Below, one piece after another: positions 39,636 to 48,722 of a DNA stretch of 64,000 nucleotides. Source of the stretch: FEN-299 sp963727765 (GTDB taxonomy: Bacteria; Acidobacteriota; Vicinamibacteria; Vicinamibacterales; Fen-181). Position 1 is the first letter of the stretch; each line of letters opens with the position of its first letter. A model generated the notes under the pieces. The model worked only from the letters and a program-made list of their open reading frames with translations. It did not search any database and was not told where the DNA came from. The stretch is from NCBI GenBank assembly GCA_963727765.1, contig CAVSGZ010000012.1, positions 214,913 to 278,912 of the forward strand, in the 5' to 3' direction. The translations under genes and the position numbers were made by a program.

Positions 39636-40258
39636 CGATGCTCACCCCCGGCCCCGCGCCGATTGGGGCCAGGCCCGCGCCGGTCCCGTTTCCGCCAGTC
39701 CTGTTCCAGCACGACGAACAAGTCCTGATCGTAGTAGACACCGTTCTTGAAGAACGACTCCCGCAGCAGGCCTTCCCGCCTCCCGCCGAGACGCTCGAAC
39801 GCGCGGCGCGACCGATGGTTGTCCACGGCGATGCGCGCCTCGATCCGGTGCAGCTTCAGCGCGCCGAACGCAAAGTCGAGCAGCAGCTGCTTCGCCTCCG
39901 CGTTGATGCCGCGCCCCCAGTGGCGCCGCGCCACCCACGTCCCGACCTGCGCCGTCTTCATCTGTCGATCGAGATGGCGAAGGCTCGTCACGCCCATCGG
40001 CTCGTCGGTGGCGACGTCGGCGACGACGAACACGTATTCGCGATCCTGTCGCCGGTACTCGTGGCACCGTTCGATGAAGTACCGCGTGTCGTCCGGGCTG
40101 CCGGGGGGATCGATCGCCAGAAACCGCGTCACCTCGGCGTCGCGCACCAGTTCGTACACCGGCACGGCGTCGTCCTCACGCGGCTCCCGAAGCAGCACAC
40201 GCCGCCCCATCAGGACTGGTAACGCGTCCTGCATGACACAAGTCGACAACTCTTCCAT
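39632..40258 (-). CDS. GNAT N-acetyltransferase (RimJ/RimL-like)
   Basis: A protein of about 208 residues. It has LMGRRVLLREPREDDA at the N-terminus, the acetyl-CoA loop region VARRHWGRGINAEAKQLLLDFAF and the IAVDNHRSRRAFERLG motif common in RimJ-like enzymes that acetylate protein N-termini or small amines. The open frame runs further up to 40324, but ATG 40258 fits better. The last ~20 residues are Arg/Gly-rich and low complexity. Confidence 0.82.
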   Translation of the reverse strand: MEELSTCVMQDALPVLMGRRVLLREPREDDAVPVYELVRDAEVTRFLAIDPPGSPDDTRYFIERCHEYRRQDREYVFVVADVATDEPMGVTSLRHLDRQMKTAQVGTWVARRHWGRGINAEAKQLLLDFAFGALKLHRIEARIAVDNHRSRRAFERLGGRREGLLRESFFKNGVYYDQDLFVVLEQDWRKRDRRGPGPNRRGAGGEHR

Positions 40259-40330
40259 GTGACGATCGTCAGAGTCTGTGTATGGAGCAGAGTCTAGCGA
40301 GGCGGGCCTCAAGCCGTCAAGCACGCCCGA

Positions 40331-40366
40331 CGACCAAACTAAAAGGGGCGCATCGCTGCGCCCCTT
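40331..40366 (-). terminator. Terminator of the ABC exporter operon
   Basis: A perfect 10-bp stem (40343-40352 with 40357-40366) and a 4-nt loop. On the minus strand it is followed by TTTTAGTTT. It is about 60 bases after the stop of the last gene of the operon. Confidence 0.7.
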
Positions 40367-40426
40367 GACATTCCCGTCACTTGTGCCGGCCAGGCGTGGC
40401 CCGACCCTGGCCCGTCGCGCGATACG

Positions 40427-41446
40427 CTACTTCTTCACGTGCCCATTCCCGGCCGCGGCTTTCAGTGCCTCGATGGCGGCGGCCGGAATGGTGAACGACA
40501 CCGACACGGTGTTGTCGTCCGCGTTCCCGCTGAGCGTGATCGACTGGAGCAGCGCGTTCACCTCCGGCCGCGACCCGGCCTGCATCTTGGCAAGGGCAAT
40601 GAAGCCCGCCACCACCTGCTGCAGGTTGGTCGCCGCCGCCTGGTCGCGCGCCTGCACGCTCAACGACCCGCTCACGCCCCCGTTCACGTGGCCGGACGCG
40701 CTGAACCAGGTGATCTGCGGGAGCTGCCGCTGGACCTCCGCCGGCAGGTGCGCCTCGCTGCTGAGCGCGTCGAACCGTCCGACCACCCAGGCGTTGCCCG
40801 ACTCGACGCCGGCGATCATCTTCATCATGTCGCGGTTGGCGGTCACGGCCGGGGCCGCCCCCGTGGCGACGTCAATCACCTTGTGCAGCGCCTCGGCCGT
40901 GCCGAGCGCGACGACCCCTGGCTCGACGAAGGTCATCGCCAGCGGATTGGCTTCCGCGGCAGACGCGGGCTTTTCGGCTTCAGGGGCCCTGACGAAGAGC
41001 GTCCGTCCCTTGTACTGGCGGTCGACGCCGCCCTTCGCGCGGATGAACGCCTCGATCCGAGGCCTGTCGAACCTGCCGTGGGCGAGGACGTAACCGCTCC
41101 GGGCATCGCTCGCGGCGCCAGCGGGCGCGGCGAGCATGCAGGCCACGACGTAGTCGATGTCCTTCTCGACGTCGATCCCGACCGTGTTCCGCAGCTCGTT
41201 CTGACCCTCCTGGGACCCGGAGGGTTCGAGGTCCTTCACCTGCTGGCGGAATTGCGAGGCCATCAGGTCGCGGACGTTCGCGTACGCCACCACGGTCGCG
41301 TCACTCGGAACCAGGCCCAGTTCGCCCGGCCCCGACTGGCGGGCGAATCCACGGATTCCACCGTAATAGGCTGCCAGCCCGACCGTGAGGCCAAGAACCA
41401 GGACGCCGACCGCCCCGAACACGAAGTAGCGTGTGCGTTTGGTCAT
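40427..41446 (-). CDS. Membrane-anchored protein of unknown function
   Basis: A 339-residue protein with one N-terminal transmembrane helix (YFVFGAVGVLVLGLTVGLAA) and a large outside domain. The start of that domain, LGLVPSDATVVAYANVRDLM, resembles DUF3352-type proteins, but I cannot place it surely. It is the last gene of the double ABC exporter operon and could be an accessory protein on the outer face of the membrane. Confidence 0.65.
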   Translation of the reverse strand: MTKRTRYFVFGAVGVLVLGLTVGLAAYYGGIRGFARQSGPGELGLVPSDATVVAYANVRDLMASQFRQQVKDLEPSGSQEGQNELRNTVGIDVEKDIDYVVACMLAAPAGAASDARSGYVLAHGRFDRPRIEAFIRAKGGVDRQYKGRTLFVRAPEAEKPASAAEANPLAMTFVEPGVVALGTAEALHKVIDVATGAAPAVTANRDMMKMIAGVESGNAWVVGRFDALSSEAHLPAEVQRQLPQITWFSASGHVNGGVSGSLSVQARDQAAATNLQQVVAGFIALAKMQAGSRPEVNALLQSITLSGNADDNTVSVSFTIPAAAIEALKAAAGNGHVKK

Positions 41447-41506
41447 ACACCCCCACCCCTCTGCCTGACAATACGAAGAGGATTGGTTGAATGTTCCCGC
41501 CGCCCG

Positions 41507-42388
41507 CTATTGCTCGAGCACGTATTCCCGCCTGGCCACCGTCCAGGCGGCCGCCGCCAGGAATGCCAGCCAGATCACGCCCAGGCAGATGAGCGACACC
41601 GGGATCGACAGCGAGTCCCGGGACACCACGCGGAGGATGCTCAGTGCCGAGTCGTCCTGCGGCATGGCGTGCGGCACGAGCCCCTGCAGGTAATAGGCGA
41701 TCGTCAGCCGTTTGAGGTATCCGGGGATGAGCATGATCGCCTGCTCCCACCCGAACGCGAACACCAGGCCGGTGACCAGCGGATACTTGAACCGGCAGCC
41801 GACCCAGGCGAACAGCGACCCGTAGGCCGCCAGGCCGATGCCGAGCAGCCCGAGGTCCTTGACAAGCGCCGGGAAGGTGGGCGCAATCTCCCCGCCGCCG
41901 AGCGGCACGACCAGGAAGTAGAGCACCATCACCGACGGCAGCACCACCAGGACCGTGGCCGCCAGGTAGGCCAGGTACTTGCCTACGACGACCGCCCCGC
42001 GGGGGATGGGCCGCGTAAACAGGTAGGTGATGGTCTTGTCCTCGACCTCGTCGGCGATGAGCGCGGTGCCGTAGAACACGCCCAGCACCGGGACGGTGAA
42101 CCGCAGGTAGAGCAGCCAGATGAAGAGGCCGAAGATCGACGGGCCGGACACCACCGCGCCGCCCCCGATCCGCACCGAGCCGGCAATCCCCGACGCGGCC
42201 AGCACCCGGACGATGAGGCCGAGGATCATCGGCGCGCTCACGACCAGCGCCAGGAAGATCGTCCGGCGCGACCACAGCATCTGGCCCAGGCTCAGGTCGA
42301 ACACGCGGAGGGCGGACCCGCTGAACGACTGGACCCGCGGCGCGCGCGGCGGGACTGGAGGGGTGGAGGTCATGGTTTGCTCGGCCAC
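41507..42388 (-). CDS. ABC transporter permease (second pair)
   Basis: A 293-residue permease of the ABC-2 type with six hydrophobic segments. The loop LIADEVEDKTITYLFTRPI and RGAVVVGKYLAYLAA is typical of these exporters. The start is GTG, 1 base after the ATPase stop; ATG 42373 is an alternative. It partners the ATPase encoded just upstream. The substrate is unknown. Confidence 0.85.
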   Translation of the reverse strand: MAEQTMTSTPPVPPRAPRVQSFSGSALRVFDLSLGQMLWSRRTIFLALVVSAPMILGLIVRVLAASGIAGSVRIGGGAVVSGPSIFGLFIWLLYLRFTVPVLGVFYGTALIADEVEDKTITYLFTRPIPRGAVVVGKYLAYLAATVLVVLPSVMVLYFLVVPLGGGEIAPTFPALVKDLGLLGIGLAAYGSLFAWVGCRFKYPLVTGLVFAFGWEQAIMLIPGYLKRLTIAYYLQGLVPHAMPQDDSALSILRVVSRDSLSIPVSLICLGVIWLAFLAAAAWTVARREYVLEQ

Positions 42389-42389
42389 G

Positions 42390-43334
42390 TCACTTCACCA
42401 GGTACTCAAAAACGGCCTGCAGGTTGTCGTCGGGCGAGGTCACCTCGGCGATCTCGCCGGCCTCGCCTGATGCCGCCAGGTCGGTCAGCCGCGCGTAGAA
42501 GGAGTCGGGCGCCGCCGTCTGCACCACGACCGCCCCCTCCTCGAACCTCATGCTGATCACATCGTCGCTCGAGAGCAGGAGCCGGGCCAGGCGGCGCGGG
42601 TCGGTCGCTCGGACGTACACCGTGTGCGGGTGCGTGTCGATGAGCCCGCGGATCTGGTGGACGTTCCCCTCGGCGAGGATCCGCCCGTGGTTGATGAGGA
42701 GGATGTTCGACGTCATCGCCTCGATCTCGTGCAGGATGTGGCTCGAGACGATGACCGTCTTGCCCGCGCGCGACCACTCCTTGATGAGCCGGATCGTCTT
42801 GCGCCGCCCCAGCGGGTCCATGCCCGACAGCGGCTCGTCGAGCACGAGCAGCTCGGGGTCGTGGACCACCGCCTGCGCGAGCTTCACCCGCTGCCGCATT
42901 CCCTTGCTGTAGCCGCCGATCTTGCGGTCCGCGGCGTCGAGCAGGTCGACGGTGTCGAGCGCGCGGCGCGCAGCGGCCACCGATTCGGTTTCGGACATGC
43001 CGCTCAGACGAGCCAGCGCCGCCACCCACTCGAGCCCCGTCATCCGGTCGTAGAACGCGTCCTGGTCCGGGCAGAAGCCGATGCGGAAGTAGACCGCCGG
43101 GTTTCCCCAGACCCTCTCGCCGAGCACCGTGATCGAGCCCTTGCTCGGCTCGAGCTGGCCCGTCATCAGCTTCATGAACGTCGACTTCCCGGCGCCGTTC
43201 GGGCCGAGCAGGCCGGTCACGCCCGTCGGCACGCTGACGGTCACGTCGTTGAGGCCGATGACCTGGCCGTACCACTTCGACAGCGTGGCGGTCTGGACGG
43301 CAACCTGAGGCGGCGGAGGGGCGGCCATCGTCAT
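42390..43334 (-). CDS. ABC transporter ATP-binding protein (second pair)
   Basis: A 314-residue ATPase. Walker A is GPNGAGKST, the signature is YSKGMRQRVKLAQAV in place of the common LSGGQ (usual for ABC-2 exporters), Walker B is LLVLDEPLSGMD and the switch His is in SSHILHE. Its start overlaps the stop of the first permease by 4 bases. It drives export with the permease just downstream. Confidence 0.9.
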   Translation of the reverse strand: MTMAAPPPPQVAVQTATLSKWYGQVIGLNDVTVSVPTGVTGLLGPNGAGKSTFMKLMTGQLEPSKGSITVLGERVWGNPAVYFRIGFCPDQDAFYDRMTGLEWVAALARLSGMSETESVAAARRALDTVDLLDAADRKIGGYSKGMRQRVKLAQAVVHDPELLVLDEPLSGMDPLGRRKTIRLIKEWSRAGKTVIVSSHILHEIEAMTSNILLINHGRILAEGNVHQIRGLIDTHPHTVYVRATDPRRLARLLLSSDDVISMRFEEGAVVVQTAAPDSFYARLTDLAASGEAGEIAEVTSPDDNLQAVFEYLVK

Positions 43335-44170
43335 GACACGACCTCCACCCCGCGGACGCGGCGCTCGAGGACGAAGAGCGACAAGCCGACCAGCGCGAGC
43401 AGGACGAGCACCGAGACGAGCGGCGGCGTCGAGTACCTGGGCTGGACACGAAAGACGAGGTCGCCGACCTGGTTCAGGTTGCCCGGCAGCGACAGCCACG
43501 AGAGCCGCGTGCTGCCGGTCACCGCGTAGATCACGCCGAACACCGCATGGCTGAAGAACCAGGCGCCCGCGTAGAGGATCGCCACATAGCGGCTGCTCTT
43601 GCTCATCGACGAGAACGCCAGCATCAGGAACGCCGACACCAGCACCTGCAGCGCGGCGAACACGGTGACCGCCGGGAACAGGTAGAGGTTCTGCCGCAGG
43701 AACGTGAAGCTCCCGGTGAAGGCCATCTGCAGCACCAGCAGCAGGACGGCGGGCAGCCAGGTGACCAGCAGCAGAAACGTCGCGAGGATCACCAGCTTCC
43801 CGGCGATGTACTCGGTGCGGGTGAGCGGCTTGGAGAGGTAGATCTGCAGCGCATTCGCCCGCTTGTCGTTGGCGATGAGGCCAGCGCCGACCCACACGGT
43901 GATGACGAAGACGAAGAAATCCTGCGTGTTGAGGAAATCGCGGAACCGCTGCGCGGTCATCGCGAGGATGGTGAACTGCGGGAAGTTGGCGTTGAGGTAG
44001 GCCATCACCGCGCCGACCACGAACGGGATCCAGGAGAGCAGCAGCAGGCCGATGAACAGGCGCTTGCGCGCGATGGTGGTGATGCCATTTCGCGCAATCA
44101 CCATCCAGGCGGTGCCGGCCGAATCCCGGTTGCCCGCATAGCGCCGGTAGCTCTGGTCGTGTATTGGCAT
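43331..44170 (-). CDS. ABC transporter permease (first pair)
   Basis: A 279-residue ABC-2-type permease with about six transmembrane segments and the loop GLIANDKRANALQIYLSKPLTRTEYIAGK. It works with the ATPase encoded 27 bases upstream. The gap between them is a CCTACCG triplet short repeat. Confidence 0.85.
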   Translation of the reverse strand: MPIHDQSYRRYAGNRDSAGTAWMVIARNGITTIARKRLFIGLLLLSWIPFVVGAVMAYLNANFPQFTILAMTAQRFRDFLNTQDFFVFVITVWVGAGLIANDKRANALQIYLSKPLTRTEYIAGKLVILATFLLLVTWLPAVLLLVLQMAFTGSFTFLRQNLYLFPAVTVFAALQVLVSAFLMLAFSSMSKSSRYVAILYAGAWFFSHAVFGVIYAVTGSTRLSWLSLPGNLNQVGDLVFRVQPRYSTPPLVSVLVLLALVGLSLFVLERRVRGVEVVS

Positions 44171-44197
44171 GCCTTCCCGCCTACCGCCTACCGCCTA

Positions 44198-45130
44198 CTA
44201 TTCTTCCCCCACCGCCTTCGCAAACACGTCCTCGAGCGTCGGCACGCTCGGCTTCAGGTGACGGACCTGCACCTTCTCGCGCGCGGCCGCGGCGAACAGC
44301 GCCTGCGCTCCCTGCTCGTCGGGCACGAACACCCGCATCACCTCTTCGTCAGTCTGGTGGCACTCGAAGCCGGAGGCGGCGAGCGTCGCGGCGAACGCGG
44401 CCCGGTCCCCCTTGATCCGCAGCTCGAACACCTGGCGGCGCGTCCCTTTGAGCGTGTCGATCGTCCCCTGGGCCACCACGGCGCCCTTGTCCAGAACGAC
44501 GACGCGGTCGCAGGTGAATTCGACGTCGGGCAGCAGGTGCGAAGAGAGGATCAGGTTGACCTGCTTTTCGTGGGCGAGGTCGCGCACGAGCTCCAGCATC
44601 TCGTCGCGCCCCTTCGGGTCCATCCCGTTGGTCGGCTCGTCGAGGAACAGCAGGTCGGGGTCGTGCACGAGCGCCTGCGCCAGTTTGATCCGCTGCTTCA
44701 TGCCGGTCGAGTAGGTCTCGACGTTGCGGTAGCGCGCCTCGCCGAGGCCCACGTAGTAGAGCACCTCGTGGGCGCGCTGGATGGCGTCGCTCGGCGGGAG
44801 GCCCGCCAACTGGCCGCAGTAGGACACAAACGCCACCGCGTTCATGCCGGGGATGTGGCCGTCGGTCTCGGGCATGTAGCCGATCCGGCGCCGGATGTCG
44901 AGGGCGGCGTGCGCCACGTCGAGGCCGAGCACGCTCATGCGGCCCGAGGTGGGGACGAGGAAGCCGAGCAGCGACTTGAGGAGCGTGCTCTTGCCCGCGC
45001 CGTTCGGGCCGAGCAGGCCCGTGGCGCCGGGCGCGAAGACCGCGCTCACCTCCTTCAGCGCGGAGCGGTGCCCGTAGGCCACGCTGACCGACTCGAGCGT
45101 CACGACGGCGGCAGGATCCGGCTGGGGCAT
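44198..45130 (-). CDS. ABC transporter ATP-binding protein (first pair)
   Basis: A 310-residue ATPase with Walker A GPNGAGKST, signature YSTGMKQRIKLAQALV, Walker B LLFLDEPTNGMDPKG and the switch His in SSHLLPD. The start ATG gives MPQPDPAAVVTLESVSV. It is paralogous to the ATPase of the second pair, so the operon carries two ATPase-permease pairs that may form one or two exporters. Confidence 0.9.
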   Translation of the reverse strand: MPQPDPAAVVTLESVSVAYGHRSALKEVSAVFAPGATGLLGPNGAGKSTLLKSLLGFLVPTSGRMSVLGLDVAHAALDIRRRIGYMPETDGHIPGMNAVAFVSYCGQLAGLPPSDAIQRAHEVLYYVGLGEARYRNVETYSTGMKQRIKLAQALVHDPDLLFLDEPTNGMDPKGRDEMLELVRDLAHEKQVNLILSSHLLPDVEFTCDRVVVLDKGAVVAQGTIDTLKGTRRQVFELRIKGDRAAFAATLAASGFECHQTDEEVMRVFVPDEQGAQALFAAAAREKVQVRHLKPSVPTLEDVFAKAVGEE

Positions 45131-45177
45131 CTTGGTTGAAAATACGTGAAAACGCGTCCGATAGTTCGGGAATCCGG

Positions 45178-45744
45178 CTACAGCGTTCCCTTGAGCCCTA
45201 GCGCCTCGGCCTGCTCCCGCATCCCCATGATGACGTTGGTGATGTGATCGGCGAGCGGCAGCCCCATCTCCTCGGCGCCCTTCCTGAGGTCGTCGCGGCT
45301 CACGGCGCGCGCGAAGGCCTTGTCCTTCATCCGCTTGATGACCGACGAGGCCTCCAGATCGAGCACGCTCTTCGAGGGGCGCACCAGCGAGGCGGCGGTG
45401 ACGAAGCCCGCCATCTCGTCGCAGGCGAACAGCGTGTGCTCCAGCCGGGTCTCGCGCGGCGTGTTCGTGTGGTCGGCATGCGACAGCACCCCCCGCACAA
45501 CCCACTCGGGCCACCCTTTCTCCCGCAGGAACTCGGCGCCCCGGAACGGGTGGTTCTCGAGCGTCGGATACCGCTCGTAGTCGAAGTCGTGCAGCAGCGC
45601 GACCACGCTCCACTCCTCGGCGTTCTCGCCGAACTTCCGGGCGTAGTAGGTGACGGCCGACTCGACCGCCAGCGCGTGCTTGCGCAGCGCGTCGCTCGTC
45701 GTCCACTCGCACAACAGGGTCCAGGCAGATTCACGGGACAGCAT
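45178..45744 (-). CDS. HD-domain hydrolase
   Basis: A 188-residue metal-dependent phosphohydrolase of the HD/HDIG family. The metal ligands are in LRKHALAVE, VALLHDFDYERYP, ENHPFRGAEF and LSHADHTN. Members hydrolyse nucleotides or related phosphates. ATG 45744 is taken in preference to an upstream in-frame ATG at 45762. It lies 47 bases before the first ABC ATPase on the same strand, so it may be the first gene of that operon. Confidence 0.8.
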   Translation of the reverse strand: MLSRESAWTLLCEWTTSDALRKHALAVESAVTYYARKFGENAEEWSVVALLHDFDYERYPTLENHPFRGAEFLREKGWPEWVVRGVLSHADHTNTPRETRLEHTLFACDEMAGFVTAASLVRPSKSVLDLEASSVIKRMKDKAFARAVSRDDLRKGAEEMGLPLADHITNVIMGMREQAEALGLKGTL

Positions 45745-45790
45745 AGATGGCTCAGGGCTCACGGCTCAGGGCTCGCGGCAAACGGCCCGC

Positions 45791-45896
45791 GCCGGAGAGC
45801 CAGGCGCGGACCGGGTCGGCGCGAAGGGCGAATTGCGAGGTCCGCCGAGCTGAGCCCGGAGCCGACGAACCGGGCCACGACTGGCGCCTCACCGGC
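45791..45896 (+). repeat. ~110-bp inverted-repeat element, copy 2
   Basis: It is almost identical to copy 3 and close to copy 1, from GCCGGAGAGCC to GGCGCCTCACCGGC. It lies in the divergent gap between the HD-domain gene and the TSUP gene, next to a short GGGCTCA repeat (45751-45776). Confidence 0.8.
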
Positions 45897-45988
45897 GGGC
45901 CGCGTGGATTCTCCGGCTGCCATGATATATTCGCGGACCAGTTAACGCCAACCAGCAGTCGGAGGGGACCGGCTTTGCGGAGGTAACT

Positions 45989-47059
45989 GTGATTGCTGTC
46001 CTGTTTGTCGCGCTGGCGGTCATCACCGTCGGATTCGTCGCGCTCTGGATCTACGAAACCCGGAAGCATCCCGACACACCGGACCGCGGCGCGCCGAACG
46101 CCGAGCGGATCGCCGTCGGGTTCTTCTCGAATTTCTTCGACGCCCTCGGCATCGGCAGCTTCGCCACCTCGACCACGTATTTCCGGCTGCGGAAGCTCGT
46201 GCGCGACGAGCTCATCCCCGGCACGCTCAATGTCGGCCACTGCCTGCCAACCGTGACGCAGGCCTGCATCGGGATCGCCGTCATCGCCGTGGACCCGTCG
46301 ATGCTGGTCCTCATGATCGCGGCCGCGGTCGCCGGCGCCTGGTTCGGCGCCGGCGTGGTGTCACGCCTGCCGCGACGGGCCGTCCAGGTTGGCATGGGCG
46401 TCGCCCTGCTCGTGGCCGCCGGCTTCCTGCTCGCCAAGGTGGCCGGCGTGATGCCGTCCGACAAGGTCATGGTCGGCCCGCAGGCGACCGTGCTCCGCGC
46501 GGACAAGTCCGAAACCGCCTCGCCCGTCGTGTCACTGGCGCCGGATACAGCCCTCGAACTGGTCATCGCCGGACAGGAGTGGTCGGAGGTCAAGGCGACC
46601 GTCGGCGGCGTCGAGCACGAGGGGTTCGTCCGAACATCCGCCGCCAAGGGGATCGTCCTCGGGGTGGGCGGCGTGAAGCTCGCGCTGGCCCTGGTCGGCA
46701 GCTTCTTCCTCGGGACGATCATGCCCCTTGGGATCGGGTACTACGCCCCGTGCATGGTGCTCATCGCCCTGCTCGGCATGAGCCCGAGCGCGGCGTTCCC
46801 GATCATGATGGGGGCCTGCGCGTTCCTGATGCCGGTGGCGAGCGCGCAGTTCGTGAGGCGGATGCGCTACAGCCTCCGGGCGGCGGCCGGGCTGGCCGCC
46901 GGCGGCATCTTCGGTTCCGCGCTCGCCCTGCTCGTCGTGAAGCACCTGCCGCTCTACTGGGTGATGTGGCTGGTCATCTTCGTGGTGATCTACACGGCCG
47001 TGTCGCTGCTGCGCACGGCGGCGGTCGAGAAGAGGGCGGTGGGCCTCACTCCCCCATGA
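45989..47059 (+). CDS. TauE/SafE-type (TSUP) permease with an SH3-like insert
   Basis: A 356-residue membrane protein. The TSUP pattern is seen in GFFSNFFDALGIGSFATST, VGHCLPTVTQACIGI and, later, GIGYYAPCMVLIALLGMSP. TSUP carriers move sulfite, sulfoacetate and other organosulfur anions. Residues about 160-218 are not hydrophobic and read like a bacterial SH3 domain: ATVLRADKSETASPVVSL, then GQEWSEVKA, then GFVRTS. The start is GTG with GGAGG 6 bases upstream. The 3' end overlaps the convergent YjbQ gene by 14 bases. Confidence 0.75.
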   Translation: MIAVLFVALAVITVGFVALWIYETRKHPDTPDRGAPNAERIAVGFFSNFFDALGIGSFATSTTYFRLRKLVRDELIPGTLNVGHCLPTVTQACIGIAVIAVDPSMLVLMIAAAVAGAWFGAGVVSRLPRRAVQVGMGVALLVAAGFLLAKVAGVMPSDKVMVGPQATVLRADKSETASPVVSLAPDTALELVIAGQEWSEVKATVGGVEHEGFVRTSAAKGIVLGVGGVKLALALVGSFFLGTIMPLGIGYYAPCMVLIALLGMSPSAAFPIMMGACAFLMPVASAQFVRRMRYSLRAAAGLAAGGIFGSALALLVVKHLPLYWVMWLVIFVVIYTAVSLLRTAAVEKRAVGLTPP

Positions 47060-47459
47060 CCTTGACGACGACCCGCTTCTTGCGCTGCCCATCGAACTCG
47101 GCGTAGAAGACCTGCTCCCAGGGGCCGAGGTCCAGCTTGCCGCCCGTGATCGGCAGGATCACCTGGTGGCCCATGATCGTCCGTTTGAGGTGGGCGTCGG
47201 CGTTGTCCTCGCCCGTCTGGTGGTGATGATAATTGCGGCCCGCTGGCGCGAGCTTCTCCAGCCACTCGCCCAAGTCCTCGATCAGTCCGTCTTCCCAGTC
47301 GTTGACATAGACACCGGCGGTGATGTGCATCGCCGACACGAGCGCCATCCCTTCCCGCACGCCGCTCCTGCGGACGATGTCGGCGACCTGGTCGGTGATG
47401 CGGACCATCTCGCGACGCTCGCGGGTGTTGAAGAACAGATATTCGGTGAAGGTCTTCAT
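47046..47459 (-). CDS. YjbQ-family protein (secondary thiamine-phosphate synthase type)
   Basis: A 137-residue protein of the YjbQ/UPF0047 family. It has VSAMHITAGVYVND, HHHQTGEDNADAHLKRTIMG and LGPWEQVFYAEFDGQ, with the conserved His/Asp/Glu residues of the family. Some members show weak thiamine-phosphate synthase activity, but the true role is not known. Confidence 0.88.
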   Translation of the reverse strand: MKTFTEYLFFNTRERREMVRITDQVADIVRRSGVREGMALVSAMHITAGVYVNDWEDGLIEDLGEWLEKLAPAGRNYHHHQTGEDNADAHLKRTIMGHQVILPITGGKLDLGPWEQVFYAEFDGQRKKRVVVKVMGE

Positions 47460-47472
47460 GGGTTGTCCTCAG

Positions 47473-47520
47473 GCCGGCCGATGAGACGCCGGTCGTGGCC
47501 CGGCTCTCCAGCGCCGGCTC
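47473..47520 (-). repeat. ~110-bp element, internally deleted inverted copy
   Basis: Read on the minus strand it joins the left end GCCGGCGCTGGAGAGCC straight to the right end GGGCCACGACCGGCG, so the middle of the element is missing. Confidence 0.65.
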
Positions 47521-47540
47521 CTGTCCGATGCCGCTGACCG

Positions 47541-48722
47541 CTACAGCTTGAGTGCGGCGTCGGCGTTGAGGTCCCACCCCGCCGTCACGCCCGCGCGCAG
47601 GCGACGGAGTCCGGCGGCGGCGATCATCGCCGCGTTGTCGGTCGAGAGCGCGAGCGTCGGCAGGAACACCGGGAGGCCCAGCGACTCGCCGCGCGCCACG
47701 GCATCCTGACGCAGCCGACGGTTGGCTGATACGCCTCCTGCAATCCCAACGCTCTTCGCTCCCGAACGCCAGGCTGCCTCGAACAGTCGCTCCACGAGCG
47801 TCTCGACAACGACCCTCTGGAAGCTCGCGCAGATGTCCGCGATCTCGGCGCCGGTGAATGGCGGCGGCAGAACCGCCCCCCGCCCTCCGCCCTCCGCCCT
47901 CCGTACGTGTCGCAGCACCGCCGTCTTGATCCCGCTGAAGCTGAAGTCGAGCCGCCCCGCCAGGTCGGGCGCGTTCCGGTCGCGGTGCGTGATCCGGGTC
48001 ATTGGGAACGGGATGGCCCGGTCGTTCCCCTCCGCGGCCAGTTTGTCGATGATCGGCCCGCCGGGATACCCCAGCCCCAGCAGCTTCGCCACCTTGTCGT
48101 ACGCCTCCCCCGCCGCATCGTCCCTGGTGCGGGCGAGCAGGCGATACACGCCCGGCTCGGGCACGAGGTAGAGGCTCGTATGCCCGCCCGACACCACCAG
48201 CACCACGCTTGGCAGCGGCAGGGGGCCGTTGTGGAGGAAGAGCGACTCGATGTGGCCGGCCAGGTGGTGAACAGGAACGAGCGGCCGCCCGATCGACGCC
48301 GCCAGCGACTTGGCGAACTGCAGGCCGACGAGCAGCGAACCGACCAGACCCGGCCCCTGAGTCACCGCCACCGCGTCGATCGCGTCGTGGAACAGACGGC
48401 CCCGGTCCTCCAGATAGCGCAGGCCTTCCCTGGCCTGAGCGAAGTCGAAGGCAGGCCTGCGCCGTAGGTCTTCAGGCCCACCGTCGGTCCGACAGGGCGC
48501 TATCCCCGCCTCTTCCAGCGCCCTCTCGACGACTCCGCAGATATCCCTGAGATGCTGGCGCGACGCCAGTTCGGGCACGACACCGCCCCACTCGCGGTGG
48601 ATGTCCACCTGCGACGCCACCACGCTGGAGCGGATCTGCCACGGGCGCGCCGGGTCGTCCACCTCGGCGACCACCGCCGCTGCCGTCTCGTCGCACGAGC
48701 TCTCGATGCCCAGGATTACCAT
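47541..48722 (-). CDS. tsaD: tRNA threonylcarbamoyladenosine synthase TsaD, with an inserted repeat peptide
   Basis: A 393-residue protein; typical TsaD is about 340. It has ESSCDETAAAV, the metal site HHLAGH, the ATP-binding VSGGHTSLYLV and GIAGGVSANRRLR. With TsaB and TsaE it makes the universal t6A37 modification. Residues about 76-111 (CRTDGGPEDLRRR, AFDFAQAREGLRYLE) are not part of the family and come from a palindromic repeat inserted in frame. I chose ATG 48722; the open frame further up is only translated repeat array. Confidence 0.93.
   Translation of the reverse strand: MVILGIESSCDETAAAVVAEVDDPARPWQIRSSVVASQVDIHREWGGVVPELASRQHLRDICGVVERALEEAGIAPCRTDGGPEDLRRRPAFDFAQAREGLRYLEDRGRLFHDAIDAVAVTQGPGLVGSLLVGLQFAKSLAASIGRPLVPVHHLAGHIESLFLHNGPLPLPSVVLVVSGGHTSLYLVPEPGVYRLLARTRDDAAGEAYDKVAKLLGLGYPGGPIIDKLAAEGNDRAIPFPMTRITHRDRNAPDLAGRLDFSFSGIKTAVLRHVRRAEGGGRGAVLPPPFTGAEIADICASFQRVVVETLVERLFEAAWRSGAKSVGIAGGVSANRRLRQDAVARGESLGLPVFLPTLALSTDNAAMIAAAGLRRLRAGVTAGWDLNADAALKL
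48411..48480. repeat. GCGCAGGCCT palindrome inserted in tsaD
   Basis: GCGCAGGCCT (48417-48426) and AGGCCTGCGC (48453-48462) are perfect inverted arms with 26 bases between them. The element begins AGATAGCGCAGGCCTTC, as in the HdrD/DsrK-like gene. Confidence 0.75.
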
